Source of the DNA: Trichoplusia ni
Lineage: Eukaryota; Arthropoda; Insecta; Lepidoptera; Noctuidae
Reading direction: 5' to 3'
Assembly: GCF_003590095.1 (NCBI RefSeq)
Contig: NC_039480.1
Coordinates: forward strand, 2,147,328-2,211,327
DNA: 64,000 nt
Shown: positions 28,374 through 39,470 of the stretch, piece after piece
Position numbering within the stretch: the stretch's first letter is position 1
Layout of the letters: every line of letters starts with the position of its first letter
The notes under the pieces: generated by a model
The model's input: only the letters and a program-made list of their open reading frames with translations
What the model was told of the DNA's origin: nothing
Databases searched by the model: none
Program-made: the position numbers and the translations under genes

Positions 28374-28598
28374 AATAAATAAATGCGGACAACATCACAT
28401 ACATTGTTCTGAACCCAAAGTAAGTTGCTAAAGCACTTGTGTTATGGAATTCAGATACAACGAAGGTACCACAAACACCCAGACCCGAGACAATGTAGAA
28501 ATGTGAATTTTTACATACGACAGGGGATCGACCCCGGGACCTCAGAGCTAGCGACACCTTGAAACCGGTGCGTACGCCACTCGACCACGGAGGTCGTC
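28374..28598 (-). repeat. tRNA-derived SINE, family A
   Basis: It is full length except for a small deletion before the B box (the plus strand reads TTACATACGACAGGGGATCG). Confidence 0.9.
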
Positions 28599-28609
28599 AT
28601 CGGAAAGAA

Positions 28610-28860
28610 AAATAAGTGGGGATGTGATTCTCAGACCTTTTTTCTCTCGGGGGAGGAAATGATTAGTGACAGACTCTTACTGACTGAACCTGAACCGCCG
28701 TGCTACGTCATCCGCGTTCTAATCCTTCATACACCGACCGCGGGGCGCGGTGTAATTCTCAGACCTACCCAATAAGCACAAAATTTCATTAGAATCAATC
28801 GAGCAGTTTCAGAGTTCAATTACTTCAAGTACATCCATGACACGAGAATTTTATATATTA
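28610..28860 (+). mobile_element. Degenerate RTE-like repeat fragment
   Basis: GTAATTCTCAGACCTACCCA, AAATTTCATTAGAATCAATC and TGACACGAGAATTTTATATA form the order seen at the end of a common lepidopteran repeat. Recognition is from memory, and the copy is poorly conserved. Confidence 0.4.
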
Positions 28861-29063
28861 GAAAATATATAAAATGTTAAAACAGAGACAAACGGATCTT
28901 GCATACGCAACTTATGTAAGGATTTTGTCGCTTACGAAGTGACATTTCTACGAAAGGGGATTTGACTAAATATAATAATATAAATCTGTTTATTCCGTCG
29001 GACAAATTTCCAAAAAATATTGAGTTCCTATTTTTGATGAAAACAATTCCTTGATCAAAGAAT

Positions 29064-29220
29064 TTAGCCCTGGTATCGTGTGAGGTTTCACAAACATTCA
29101 AGTCACATGCACAAGACACCCAGACTCAGGACAAGCATTCGTGGATCACACAAATTCTTGTCCTACGCGGGGATCGAACCAACACGCCGCTTAGCTTTGG
29201 TTGTAACCTCAACCAAACTC
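29064..29220 (-). repeat. tRNA-derived SINE, family B
   Basis: Inverted copy with GAGGTTTCACAAACATTCAA, GACAAGCATTCGTGGATCAC and the B box GCGGGGATCGAACCAACACG. The A-box end is altered. Confidence 0.82.
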
Positions 29221-29645
29221 ATACAAATAGCCAACCAGAGGCACTGTTTTTAATTAATGTGTATTCCAGAGCGACTAATTAAAACGGAATATGTAATTAC
29301 TAGCAAAGGACTAGTTTAATCTCATAAAGAAAGTTAGCAAAGTCTTGTATTCGACTTGTATTCAAGTTGTGTGTGGGTACGTCATCTTAATTTACATAAT
29401 TAGTAATTAGTAGGGACGTTATAAGAGACCGTTGTTAGTTTTTCAAGACTGATTAAGTTGCGATGCTTTTTAGGGATCCAGAGAGTTTCAGAACAAAGAA
29501 CCACTGGTGTTAGTAAGTCTATCGCCAAGCTGTATCACATAAACTCTCATAGCTAAATATGCATTTCTCATAAAGGTATTTCTATTGTCCCTATAATAAA
29601 GAATATTAATTATATTACCGTTTTTTGTTGTTCCAATAGTAAATA

Positions 29646-29913
29646 CTAGCTGTTGCCCGCGACTTCGTCCCCGTGGGTAGAAGATATAAGTTATGATTTA
29701 TACCTGCCCTGTTTTTTTCACATTTTCCATTGGATCTTCGCTCCTATTAGTCGCAGCGTGATAGTATATAGCCTAAAGCCTTCCTCGATGAATGGTCTAT
29801 TCAACACAAAAATATTTTTTCAATTTGGACCAGTAGTTTGAACGCGCTAATCTCAGGAGATTAGCGCGTTCAAACAAACAAACAAACTCTTCAGCTTTAT
29901 ATATTAGTATAGA
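29646..29913 (-). mobile_element. Helitron family C with internal palindromic duplication
   Basis: The plus strand starts CTAGCTGTTGCCCGCGACTT and ends ATATTAGTATAGA. Near the 5' end of the element an extra inverted copy of the AACGCGCTAATCTC block makes a perfect 18-bp-arm palindrome at 29837-29874 that no other copy has. Confidence 0.85.
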
Positions 29914-30481
29914 TTATTCGAACAACAACAAAAAACGTTAACAAATTGTGGATATTCTAATTAATGTATCACCTATTGATTTGTTTTAATTTTGTCTATT
30001 TTTACAAGTCATCAGTCACAAGAGTCTGACTAATACATTCAGCAAAATATGTACGTCATTTGTAACAATTTCCGTTCCCAGTGACGAACGGACAGACAGT
30101 CAAAACAGCGGATCCTCAAAATTAAATGCTCCGTTTTTAACCGAAAACCCAAAAAAAAAACGATGTATTTGTAAATTTAATTTAAGAAATAGAATTTCAA
30201 AAGTATTCATAGCTTCTTAGTTTATCTATTATATGACTGCACAATTATATAACACCTCTATACAGAAATACTTGGTGACACATTATAACAATAACATTTC
30301 GGTTAAACCCTAGATCCTAGGTTTAACTATCTCAGATTAACTGATGACAGTCGAGACTAAGGGATCAGCGTAACTGACGCTGTCGGTGATAAAACAATGG
30401 AATTATAAATGGCTGAAAACAAGGAGGTTTTTTTATTTTGATTTGTAAAACTCCTTGCTGTCAATATATGCATGAAATAAA

Positions 30482-30661
30482 TCTATACTAATATTATAAA
30501 GCTGAAGAGTTTGTTTGTTTGAGCGCGCTAATTTCAGGAAAAATTGAAATTGAATTGGTTTAAATTGAAAAAAATGTTTTTATGTTTAATAGACCATTTA
30601 TCGAGGAACGTTATAGGCTGTATAAAATCACGCTGCGACTAATAGGAACGAAGATACAATA
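30482..30661 (+). mobile_element. Helitron family C, 3' truncated
   Basis: It starts TCTATACTAATATTATAAAGC and ends at ACGAAGATACAATA. The CTAG end is missing. Confidence 0.75.
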
Positions 30662-30714
30662 AATAATAATACAAGTTAGAAATATGTGAAATAAACTGAA
30701 TTTAACAATACATA

Positions 30715-30840
30715 AATATTTAGTAATCGCGGCTCATGAGATTTAACTTGGTAACAAACAGACGAACAAATGAACGGACGGATAGACAGCGAGGCCTTGC
30801 TACTGGGTTTCGTTATTACCTTTCTGACACAGAACCTTAA
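30715..30840 (-). repeat. Degenerate family N repeat
   Basis: GGCTCATGAGATTTAACTTG, GGATAGACAGCGAGGCCTTG and ACTGGGTTTCGTTATTACCT follow the pattern of the copies at 17.6 and 36.4 kb. Confidence 0.5.
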
Positions 30841-31208
30841 AAAAGCTCATAATAAATACTTAAATTCTTTGTTTACACATTCATCATTTTTGATGATGAA
30901 ATAGTTTCATTCATTATATTATAATACTAAATTTTGTCTAAAAAACAATATAATAGAACAAGAATAACAAGCCCAGCATTGGAATAGTAACGACAAAATT
31001 AATTATGTAAAAGTATCCTCAAATTATAAAAAAAAAAACTGATATTAAAAATACAACAATGAAATAACTAAAACGTAATATTTCAAACACTTTTATTTAG
31101 CTTTTAATGTAAAAAGTAAATTAAATTATGTCTAAATTCTTATTCATCGAAAAATAAATATAGTTATACTGACATTTAAACCAATATTATGTAGTATATT
31201 AAGCTAGC

Positions 31209-31518
31209 GAGGAGCTCGTGGCTGAGCTATAACCGCATAAGTGATTCGATCACAGGTTAAGCTATGCTTGACGCGGATGGTCCGTAGATGGGTGACCATC
31301 TTTGTCATAACGAGTTCCTCCGTGTTTCGGAAGGCACGGTCCCGGCTGTTATTCCTACATCTTTTACAGCCAGTCTAACCAAGGAGTATCGTGTTGCCCA
31401 GGTAACTGGGTTGAGGAGGTCAGATAGACAGTCGCTCCTTGTAAAACACTGGTGCTTAGCTGAAACCGGTTGGACTGGTAGCCGAACCCAACATAGTTGG
31501 GAAAAGGCTAGGCCAATG
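31209..31518 (+). repeat. 5S rRNA-derived SINE, family F (internally deleted)
   Basis: The head and tail are complete, but short segments around GCACGTTAAATTGTGGGTCC and the TACAGGTAGTCAGAAGC block are missing. Confidence 0.88.
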
Positions 31519-31524
31519 ATTCAA

Positions 31525-32540
31525 TTTTATAAGTACACCTATACCTGAGATATAACCTAAATGATTCAGTACCTCTCCAATCATGTTGAACGTTTTCCAA
31601 TAATCTATGTTCGCACCTCTCAATTTCGCTTCAAGATTTCAATTTATATGTAGCTACGATATTATAATTATCAGAGAAATTGATTTATGAAATATATGTA
31701 GTTTATTCTTAAATAATATAATTAAAATGCTGTTTTATGTTTACATATTTCTTAAAAGTATGTTAAATATTATCTAAAATGAATAGATTCTCTTTAGAGG
31801 GTGTTTCAAAAAAGCCCGATCGTTTTTTTTAATCCAAAATAACTATGACATTAATTCCGCCATTATACCATTTTACTTAATTTTCTTTACTTTAGTTTAG
31901 ACACATAAACAATTTAAATACGACTTATATTCATCAGAGCGAACAAATTTTAAAACATAAATTATAGTCAAATTTTTGTAAAAAAATCTTTGGTTAGCAA
32001 AAAAATTGTAAAATCTATTTACATTTATTCGCAGACCCAAAATTATACTTCCAATATTTCATCAATTATTAATCAAAATTTAATATTTTAATTTACAAAA
32101 AAAACTGTTTTAAAAATACGCAAGCATTCAACAACCTGTATTTAATAAGATATTGCATTTCAATCCACCTAGTTCACGATCAATGCCTATTCCTACGATT
32201 AATTACAAATATTAATTAAAACCTAAAGCTGTATAATCCTTACCTTGTATTTATTATGATATTATTATAATGATAAACAGGTGGTTTGGTCTGGACGCGC
32301 GGCGACACGTGCGCTCGGGACAGCGGCGCGGGCTCTACTGAGAGTTACCCGGGGGTGTTGCTATGTGTATAGTGATAGGATGTTTCAGGGTAAAATTGTG
32401 GGGAAAGATTTTCGTTTTAAGTTTGATCGGGATTATATTATGGATTAGGAAGAATTTTGGACTTGAAATTAACTGTTTTCCGATTCGAATGTTGCTATGG
32501 TTTTATTAACAGTAAGTATTGAATGGTTGATAATGATTAA
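31525..32540. other. No gene seen; short CpG-rich patch at 32295-32352
   Basis: Strongly AT-rich except for the 58-bp CpG-rich patch containing GGACGCGCGGCGACACGTGC. A promoter or an exon edge is possible, but nothing supports either directly. Confidence 0.35.
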
Positions 32541-32546
32541 ATAATT

Positions 32547-32770
32547 AATAAATGCGGACAACATCACATACATTGTTCTGAACCCAAAGTAAGTTGCTAA
32601 AGCACTTGTGTTATGGAATTCAGATACAACGAAGGTACCACACACACCCAGACCCGAGACAATGTAGAAATGTGAATTTTTACATTGACCCGACAGGGTA
32701 TCGAACCGGGACCTCAGAGCTAGCGACACCTTGAAACCGGTGCGTACGCCACTCGACCACGGAGGTCGTC
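32547..32770 (-). repeat. tRNA-derived SINE, family A
   Basis: Full-length inverted copy. TTAAATAAT occurs just outside each end (32537-32545 and 32775-32783), a possible target duplication with a few extra bases on one side. Confidence 0.9.
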
Positions 32771-32784
32771 AAGTTTAAATAATA

Positions 32785-33885
32785 AATGCAAGAGATATAA
32801 ATGCATATCTAGATTTTACAGAGAATATTGATTCGTGTAGATAGTCTGAGCTGAACAATATAGATGATTTTTTTATAGTATGACTATGGAAATTCAAGTT
32901 TCACGGATTCGCATTTAAACGGGTTTTATTTACGTGCATTAGTTGGTCATGCGTTTTTATTTATTTACTAAAACTGCAACCGTAAATAAAAAAAATATTT
33001 TCTGTTTTTAATTCCCAGACTTTATATTAAATGCGAAGTAATCTGTAAAAAGGGATTTTTATTAAAGATTTTTTTTCTTGAGCTCTTCACTTTTCGTAAT
33101 TTATGTTTGGCTATAAAATGCAACTAACCTATACAGTTATAATGCTAAATTCTGTCTCTATTAGTTCTGCTTACCCCTCTAAGCCTTTTAGTCGTGATCA
33201 TATTTCAGGGAGATTTTTTTCTTAACAACGGCATCACAGTGCGTTTCGCGCGCAAGCGTCACGGCTTTTCATATTTCGAACACCCTCCACTTTCACTACA
33301 AGCTATAACCAACCTTATGCTTTTGTCAATAAGGTCTAACTTTCACTGCATAAAACTGAAGTTCAAGTGTCTTATTCCAAAATGTCAAATGCAAAAAGCA
33401 TTTAATGAAATTTGAACCTTATTTTGTTTAACTTAACGAAGAGAATTGTTTGTTTTCAAATTCAAATTATTGTAAGGACTAAAAATACTAATTTTTCTTT
33501 TATAAAATCTGTTGGTCTGATGTAAACTTTGAATTCTAAGACATAAGGTGTATTTTCGTTTAATATTTGAATGCACTTAATACTTTTTGCTCGAATGCGG
33601 TTCCAACGCAATATGAGATTCAAACTAGATATTTTGTGTAAAATTGCACAAAATTTTCTGGAAAATGTGAAAATACTCTAAGCCTATTTACTGTAAAATA
33701 GGCTATTAGAGGCTTATTTATAAGTAGCTCTGAACGGTCCGAACTTTTATTATATAATTTATAGCGCAGTTGTTATAAATTGTATAGCAAGTGTGGATTC
33801 GATTTCCATTTATTGAAATATTTGTAGCAAAGTGGGAAAACAATTTTACAAAATGTTCTTGCGTCTAATACTTTTTAGGTTTTCG
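32785..33885. other. No gene seen
   Basis: AT-rich sequence. A frame at 33194-33415 is open but has no recognised motif and is probably chance. Confidence 0.4.
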
Positions 33886-33889
33886 ATAA

Positions 33890-34010
33890 AAACAGGGCCC
33901 CATTAGTTAGGATTCATTATCAGTCCGTCCATCTGTCACTAGGCTTTAGCTCATGAACCATGATATCTAGACAGTCACAATTATCACAGATGATGTGTTT
34001 CTTTCTCACT
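33890..34010 (+). repeat. Degenerate family N repeat
   Basis: CAGTCCGTCCATCTGTCACT and GCTCATGAACCATGATATCT are the family blocks. Confidence 0.5.
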
Positions 34011-34406
34011 AAAATACCAACTAAAAATAAAAGCAGAAGTTAAACAACAATTAGTTCGGCCATAAATATGATAGATGACAAATTTTCTCAAATTTTATTT
34101 TTTTCCATCCCATTTATACGGAACCATCACTTTTACTAGTCCAACTCTTACTTGACTCTATTTTTCTTTACAAATCTCGTAGACCTTAACCCAAATACAC
34201 TTTCGCCTAAAACATAACCTTTGGTAGTAATCTAAGCCGCACCCCGCCACTCCCTAGCCCGATAGTGATAGTACTCGGCCTAAGCGATAGTCGTTAGTGA
34301 GATAGCAGATAATGTAGATTTATGACGAATCAGATTGGTTCAGGAACATTTTTGGCAAAAGGGGTATTAATATTATAGGTTAGGTTTCTCAAAGAAATGT
34401 TTTCTT

Positions 34407-34454
34407 GATAATAACTGGTTTATTTAACCTAAATGATAATAACTGGTTTATTTA
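34407..34454. repeat. 20-bp direct duplication at a Helitron end
   Basis: GATAATAACTGGTTTATTTA occurs at 34407-34426 and again at 34435-34454, the second copy running straight into the Helitron 3' end. Confidence 0.8.
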
Positions 34455-34710
34455 GCTGTTGCCCGCGACTTCGTCCGCGTGGTTAGAAGATATAAGTTAG
34501 GAATCTTTGAACGGCCCTCGAAAATTAATAATTTTCCCTGTTTTTTCCACATTTTCCATTGTATCTCCGCTCCTATTAGTCGCAGCGTGATGTTATATAA
34601 GCTTAAAACCTTTCTCGGTGAATGGTCTATACAACAGAAAAATATTTTTTTATAATTGAACTAGTAGTTCCTGAGATTAGCGCGTCAAAACAAACAACTC
34701 CTCAGCTTTA
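34453..34710 (-). mobile_element. Helitron family C (altered 3' terminus)
   Basis: The plus strand begins TAGCTGTTGCCCGCGACTTC with the C of CTAG missing. It ends GCTTTATATAGCTCAG, where the 5' terminus has been replaced by sequence leading to a GATGATGATGATG tail. Confidence 0.78.
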
Positions 34711-34944
34711 TATAGCTCAGCTGACGAATATGGGCTGATGATGATGATGACTACAATAAAGTTAAATATTGTCCGTTTTGAGTGGAAATAACTTTAAAAA
34801 GAAATTATCGTTTTTCTGTATGTTCCTGTTTCCGTTTTTCTGTAAAAAAAATGGATTTTAAGTAAAGACAATGGAAGGGGGAGGGTTAAGGCTTCATTTA
34901 AGGCGGTATTCCCACGGTAACAGGAACTACCGCGTGCTGTAAAC

Positions 34945-34981
34945 TAAAGTCTACGCGGACGAAGTCGCGGGCAACAACTAG
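34945..34981 (+). mobile_element. Helitron family C 3' end only
   Basis: CTACGCGGACGAAGTCGCGG followed by GCAACAACTAG. Confidence 0.65.
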
Positions 34982-35261
34982 TTTAGAAAAAAACTTAGTT
35001 CAGAGAATTTTAATTTAAATCGAATTACTAATTCAAACTGCTATACAACTGGAAAATTTCATTCAATTAAAACCTCGTTTCAGTGACGTAAGCGCGTAGG
35101 AACAAGTTTTTCATGAAAGGCAAACGTTCAAACTTCGTGTACTCCAAACGGAGGGCTATTGGAATCAAACGACTCGTTAAAACTGGGAACGAGAGTAGTT
35201 TTAAATTTCATAAACGTTGTTTACGGTATTCAACAAAAAATCAATTTAAAGTCCTTCGTTT

Positions 35262-35743
35262 GCTATAACTGCATAAGTGGTTCGATCACAGGTTAAGCTA
35301 CGTTCGATGGGTGACCATCTCCGTCATAACGAGTTCCTCCATGTTTCGGAAGGCAAGTTAAATTATGGGTCCCGGCTGTTATTCCTACATATTTGACAGT
35401 CAAAATCAAAAGTTTTTATTTCAAATAGGCCGTTTCTCAGGCACTTTTAAAACGTTACATTACTGACTCTAGTTACGCGGTTCCAAAGTGTCATTCTTAT
35501 GGAGAAGAACCGGCAAGAAACTCCATAAGTTACTCTTTTCAAAATAAAATATTATAGTAACAGTCGTTACAAGTAGTCAGAAGCTAGAGAGTCTGACATC
35601 CAGTCTGAGAAGGGGTATCGTTGCGCAGGTAACTGGGTCGAGGAGGTCGGATAGGCAGTCGCTCCTTGTAAAACACTGGTACTTAGCTGAATCCGGTTAG
35701 ACTGGAAGCCGACCCCAACATAGTTGGAAAAAGGCAAGGCCAA
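35262..35743 (+). repeat. 5S-derived SINE, family F, interrupted by a LINE fragment
   Basis: The head (35262-35400) runs to TATTTGACAGT and the body resumes at 35560 with ACAGTCGTTACAAGTAGTC. The 159-bp LINE fragment between them duplicated ACAGT. Part of the 5S-like segment is deleted (TACGTTCGATGGGTGACC). Confidence 0.88.
35401..35559 (-). mobile_element. 5'-truncated LINE 3' end (family G) with ACAGT duplication
   Basis: The minus strand ends TTTGAAATAAAAACTTTTGA, a typical LINE tail. The body GAGTTTCTTGCCGGTTCTTC and TGACACTTTGGAACCGCG is also present at 37.1-37.3 kb. ACAGT flanks both sides (35396-35400 and 35560-35564). Confidence 0.85.
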
Positions 35744-35767
35744 TGATGAATCAAAGTTTTGTACCCA

Positions 35768-35882
35768 ACCAGAGTCCTTTATCATGAGCTGAGGCAGCGG
35801 TCGCGAGTTGAACACAGTTCGGAAACTAGTCGGACACTCCCGATAAACACGCGTAAGAAAACCATTGCATCATTTAATAATA
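35768..35882 (+). repeat. Foldback-type repeat, family I (half)
   Basis: GGAAACTAGTCGGACACTCC, CGATAAACACGCGTAAGAAA and CATTGCATCATTTAATAA match the right half of the copy at 51.8 kb. Confidence 0.6.
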
Positions 35883-36319
35883 ATCCTCAAGATAGTTACT
35901 ATAAAAGTATTGAAATAAATACAAATTACTACTAACCGATCTAAGTTTCAATGAAATGATCTTCACATTAAACAAATTTTGTGCTTAAACCACTCACGTA
36001 CCATATTCAATCAATGACATAGCACAAGTATATTATCACAAGTACAACTGATCATGAATCTCTCCCAGCATCCCGGTCCATTACTCACAAGTTTTATAAT
36101 ATGCATCTCAACACAACTCGCTAATGGATGCTGATTCAATCATCACAGATTTCATCTGATTTCTACTTTAACCAGTAATGTGTTAAGTGGACTGTTAGAG
36201 TTCCTTATAAAAACTCTAGAGAAAATAAAATTTTGCTAAAAAAATTAAGTTACCTATTCAAATTATGACCGCACCCAACGTTGTTTAGCGTCAGTTTTTT
36301 TTTATAGCGGTCACAAAAA

Positions 36320-36430
36320 TGCATCATCTGTACAAAATATCTATAGATAGAGTAACTAGTTACCACGGTTCGTGAGATACGGACTGGTGACGGATAAACA
36401 AACAGCGATATAAACTTTTGACGCAATCGT
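36320..36430 (-). repeat. Degenerate family N repeat
   Basis: It contains TTACCACGGTTCGTGAGATA and GACTGGTGACGGATAAACAA. Confidence 0.45.
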
Positions 36431-36599
36431 TTTTCAAGAATTTAATTATCAGATCAAAATTACAATATGAAAAAATCAATTGACCGAAGTCAAGTGAAAA
36501 AGCTAGTTCCAAAATAAAATTTAATCACACTTAAACACAAAATGACCAGTAGAACCTAAAATAACACAAAACTGTTTCGTTAAAAGTTACGAAATACAT

Positions 36600-36692
36600 T
36601 TCGACTGAAACTCGTAGCATTTCAAACGAAAATTACGTAACTAGTGCTACGGCTACGAGCGTAGCATACTTGCGGCTACGGCGTAGCGCAGT
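36600..36692. repeat. CGTAGC/GCTACG motif cluster
   Basis: The hexamer CGTAGC and its complement GCTACG recur several times (GTGCTACGGCTACGAGCGTA, GCGGCTACGGCGTAGCGCAG). A second cluster lies at 38.34-38.41 kb. Confidence 0.55.
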
Positions 36693-36907
36693 TGAATTGC
36701 GATGGTATTTTTGCATGCGTAGGCAAATGGGGTTTGGTTGAAGGATTCATTGTTACAGGGTTTAATTAGTTTTCGTTATTAGAGGCTAAAATGTTCAGTT
36801 AGGCGACTTTATGTTTGCTGTTAAAAGACATTTAAGTAAAATATATTATTTTTTCGATTGATGACAACAAAAGCTTCAAAAATATTTCTTTAAAATCATT
36901 TTTAAAT

Positions 36908-37425
36908 CTGAATAACTAGCCTGGTAGTCTAGTGGTTAGTGACCCTGACTGCTACAATGGAGGTCGTGGGTTCTGTTCCAATCCAGGACAAATGTTTATG
37001 TGATGAGCACGATCATTTTTTCTGAACCTCAGTGTATTTTCTCTAGATTTATCTATATTATGTATGCATTTATCAATATATAAGTATGTTTATCAGTTGT
37101 CTAAATCAAAATCAAAAAGTTTTTATTTCAATTATGCCGTTTCTCAGGCACTTTTAAAACGTTACATTACTGACTCTCGTTGCGCGGTTCCAAAGTGTCA
37201 TTCTTATGGAGAAGAACCGGCAAGAAACTCCATAAGTTACTCTTTTCAAAATAAAATATTACAGTAGCATTTTACATTAAAATGAATGTCTGCAAAAACA
37301 GCGTAAATTAGCAAAACAAGTATCAAATAGCAAAATGTTAATGATTTTCTAGTTCTATAATACAAGCTCTGCTTAGTTTGAGACTAGATGGCTTTGTGTG
37401 ACACTTGTAGAATATTATATTATTT
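36908..37425 (+). repeat. tRNA-like SINE, family K, interrupted by a LINE fragment
   Basis: The head GCCTGGTAGTCTAGTGGTTA is followed by GGAGGTCGTGGGTTCTGTTC (A and B boxes). Distal blocks TAAGTATGTTTATCAGTTGT and, beyond the insertion, AATACAAGCTCTGCTTAGTT and GAGACTAGATGGCTTTGTG complete it. The insertion is the LINE fragment at about 37.105-37.345 kb. Confidence 0.65.
37105..37345 (-). mobile_element. 5'-truncated LINE 3' end (family G)
   Basis: Plus-strand AATCAAAATCAAAAAGTTTT opens it, and CCGTTTCTCAGGCACTTTTA with AAGAACCGGCAAGAAACTCC match the 35.4-kb insert. It extends farther 5' than that copy. The right boundary is estimated. Confidence 0.75.
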
Positions 37426-37429
37426 TTAG

Positions 37430-38335
37430 CTTTTTTATTCACTTAAAACATTTCAAACAACCTTTTCAAAACAATATTCTGTGAAACTTAGACGTATGGA
37501 GTATAATTTTGTATTTTTCCATAGCCTTTCTTTTTAACGATATTTCTTCCTAGAATGAAGCCTACATTCTAACAGCCCAGTTATTATTATAATACGAGTG
37601 TGCCTTCTTTGTTATACCTTAAATAGAAATTGATTTTCTAATAATGTAGGTAACAAATATGGTGTTCGTTCATGGAGAGACCACATAGGGAGATACATTT
37701 TGCCTTTTATTAATTTCATCATTGCTTATTTAATTCGTTAAGTTAAATAACATTTCTATCCAATAAGGTATTTGACTAAATCAATTAAAATAAATCTGTT
37801 TAGTCCTACAGACAGATTTCTAAAAAAAATATTGAAGACTTGTTTTTTATTGTATCACATCATCAAAAAGTAAAGAAGATTGAAAGTACTTAAGAGTGGT
37901 AGTGGGGGCTAATAACATCACTTGCTGTTAAGTAAAAAGCGAACTGGCTAGATAGGCTCAGATAAAAAAAAACGTAGCTAATATTTTTTTGAAAATCAAT
38001 CACATGGAATAAACAGTGTTTTTTTTTGTAAACATGCTATTGAGCAAACATGATATACAATTACATCTACTTTTAAGCCCTAAAACAATATTAAAAAGTC
38101 TATAAATATATTAAACCATCAATTATCATCAGGTAAAACTTGTTCCATATATTAAAGTCGGATCGGTAGCAGGTGCAACCGCGTCGCTAACACAAAATAC
38201 TTTACAGTATAAAATAAACCTATTCTATCTCGTAGTACCGAAACAAAGCCTCTTTTACAATCCCCTACAGTGTGAAATAAAACTTTTACAACCCCCTCCT
38301 ACCCAGCCTCTAAGAGATAATTCAAGCCACATGCA
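37430..38335. other. No gene seen
   Basis: AT-rich sequence without recognised repeats or convincing ORFs. Confidence 0.4.
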
Positions 38336-38406
38336 TTCTCGTAGCAATTCGTAGGCGCTACGTGCAGCGTAGCACGTCCGTAGCAAGTACGTAGCACGTA
38401 GCACAG
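38336..38406. repeat. CGTAGC/GCTACG motif cluster
   Basis: GTAGGCGCTACGTGCAGCGT and ACGTCCGTAGCAAGTACGTA repeat the CGTAGC/CTACG motif of 36.6 kb. Confidence 0.55.
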
Positions 38407-38553
38407 ATGACATTTTAAATTGGATTGTGTTTACGTGGTGGTATTCGGATGGTAGGATTTTATGGTAGAATAGTAGTTTTTGAAAGTTTGAGTGCTAGCT
38501 TTATGGGATATGTATAAACAGTGTTATAAATATTAATGTAAGTACGGTTACAT

Positions 38554-39063
38554 AAAGCTCGTGGCTAATCTATAACTGCATAAGTGAATCGACGACCTCC
38601 GTGGTCGAGTGGCGTACGCACCGGTTTCAAGGTGTCGCTAACTCTGAGGTCCCGGGTTCGATCCCCGGTCGGGTCAAGGTAAAAAATTCACATTTCTACA
38701 TTGTCTCGGGTCTGGGTGTTTGTGGTACCTTCGTTGTATCTGAATTCCATAACACAAGTGCTTCAGCAACTTACTTTGGGTTCAGAACAATGTATGTGAT
38801 GTTGTCCGCATTTATTATTATTTATTATTTATCTATCACACATAAATTGTAGGTCGCGGCTGTTATTCCTAGATCTTTGACAGTCGCTACAGGTTGTTAG
38901 AAGATAGAAAGCCTGACAACCAGTCTAACTAAGTGGTATCGTGTTGCCCAGGTAACTGGGTTAAGGAGGTCAGATAGGCAGTCGCTCCTTGTAAAACACT
39001 GGTACTTAGCTGTGTCCGGTTAGACTGGAAGCCGAAATCAACATAGTTGGGAAAAGGCTAGGA
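38554..39063 (+). repeat. 5S-derived SINE, family F, split by a family A SINE
   Basis: The head 38554-38590 (AAGCTCGTGGCTAATCTATA) stops at GAATC. The tail 38843-39063 resumes at TAAATTGTAGGTCGCGGCTG and ends GTTGGGAAAAGGCTAG. The 5S-like middle is absent, so the SINE insertion was accompanied by a deletion or the unit is chimeric. Confidence 0.82.
38591..38826 (+). repeat. tRNA-derived SINE, family A (full length)
   Basis: GACGACCTCCGTGGTCGAGT at the start, B box GGTTCGATCCCCGGTCGGG, end GTTGTCCGCATTTATTATTA. Confidence 0.92.
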
Positions 39064-39404
39064 CGAAGAGTATGATGGTGAATGGTTTAATACAATTTGG
39101 TAACAATGAAAAATTGTTTTTATTGGTTGTATCAAAATTAGAAAATTGGTTCAATTAATACTCAAAACGGCTTGGGATTAAACCATGAATATAGTAAGTA
39201 ATTTGTTCTTAAACAGTCGCAGTATTGTTTGAAACTAGCCACAAACATGCAAAATTAATTTTAATTTGATTCCAAGATAACTTAGGACCAATTTCGTCAA
39301 TTTGCATATGTATGGTCAAATCTACTAAAACTACAATTAAAAAATCTGATAATTTGCTGTATGCAAGCTGCACTGAAACCCGAGAAATGTAATTATTTTA
39401 GGTC

Positions 39405-39470
39405 AGATTGTCTTGTGCATGTGTCTTTCATGAATGTTCGTGAAGCTCTCCGGAACACAGGAATTAATTT
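39405..39470 (+). repeat. Family B SINE tail scrap
   Basis: TGTCTTGTGCATGTGTCTTTC followed by GAATGTTCGTGAAGC and ACACAGGAATTAA. Confidence 0.5.

Noticed and set aside
31795..31840. Mariner-type terminal repeat (GGGTGTTTCAAAAAAGCCCG)
   Set aside because: No inverted partner or TA-flanked end was found nearby.
33194..33415. Possible 73-codon host exon
   Set aside because: No motif, no composition shift and no splice context. Expected by chance at this base composition.
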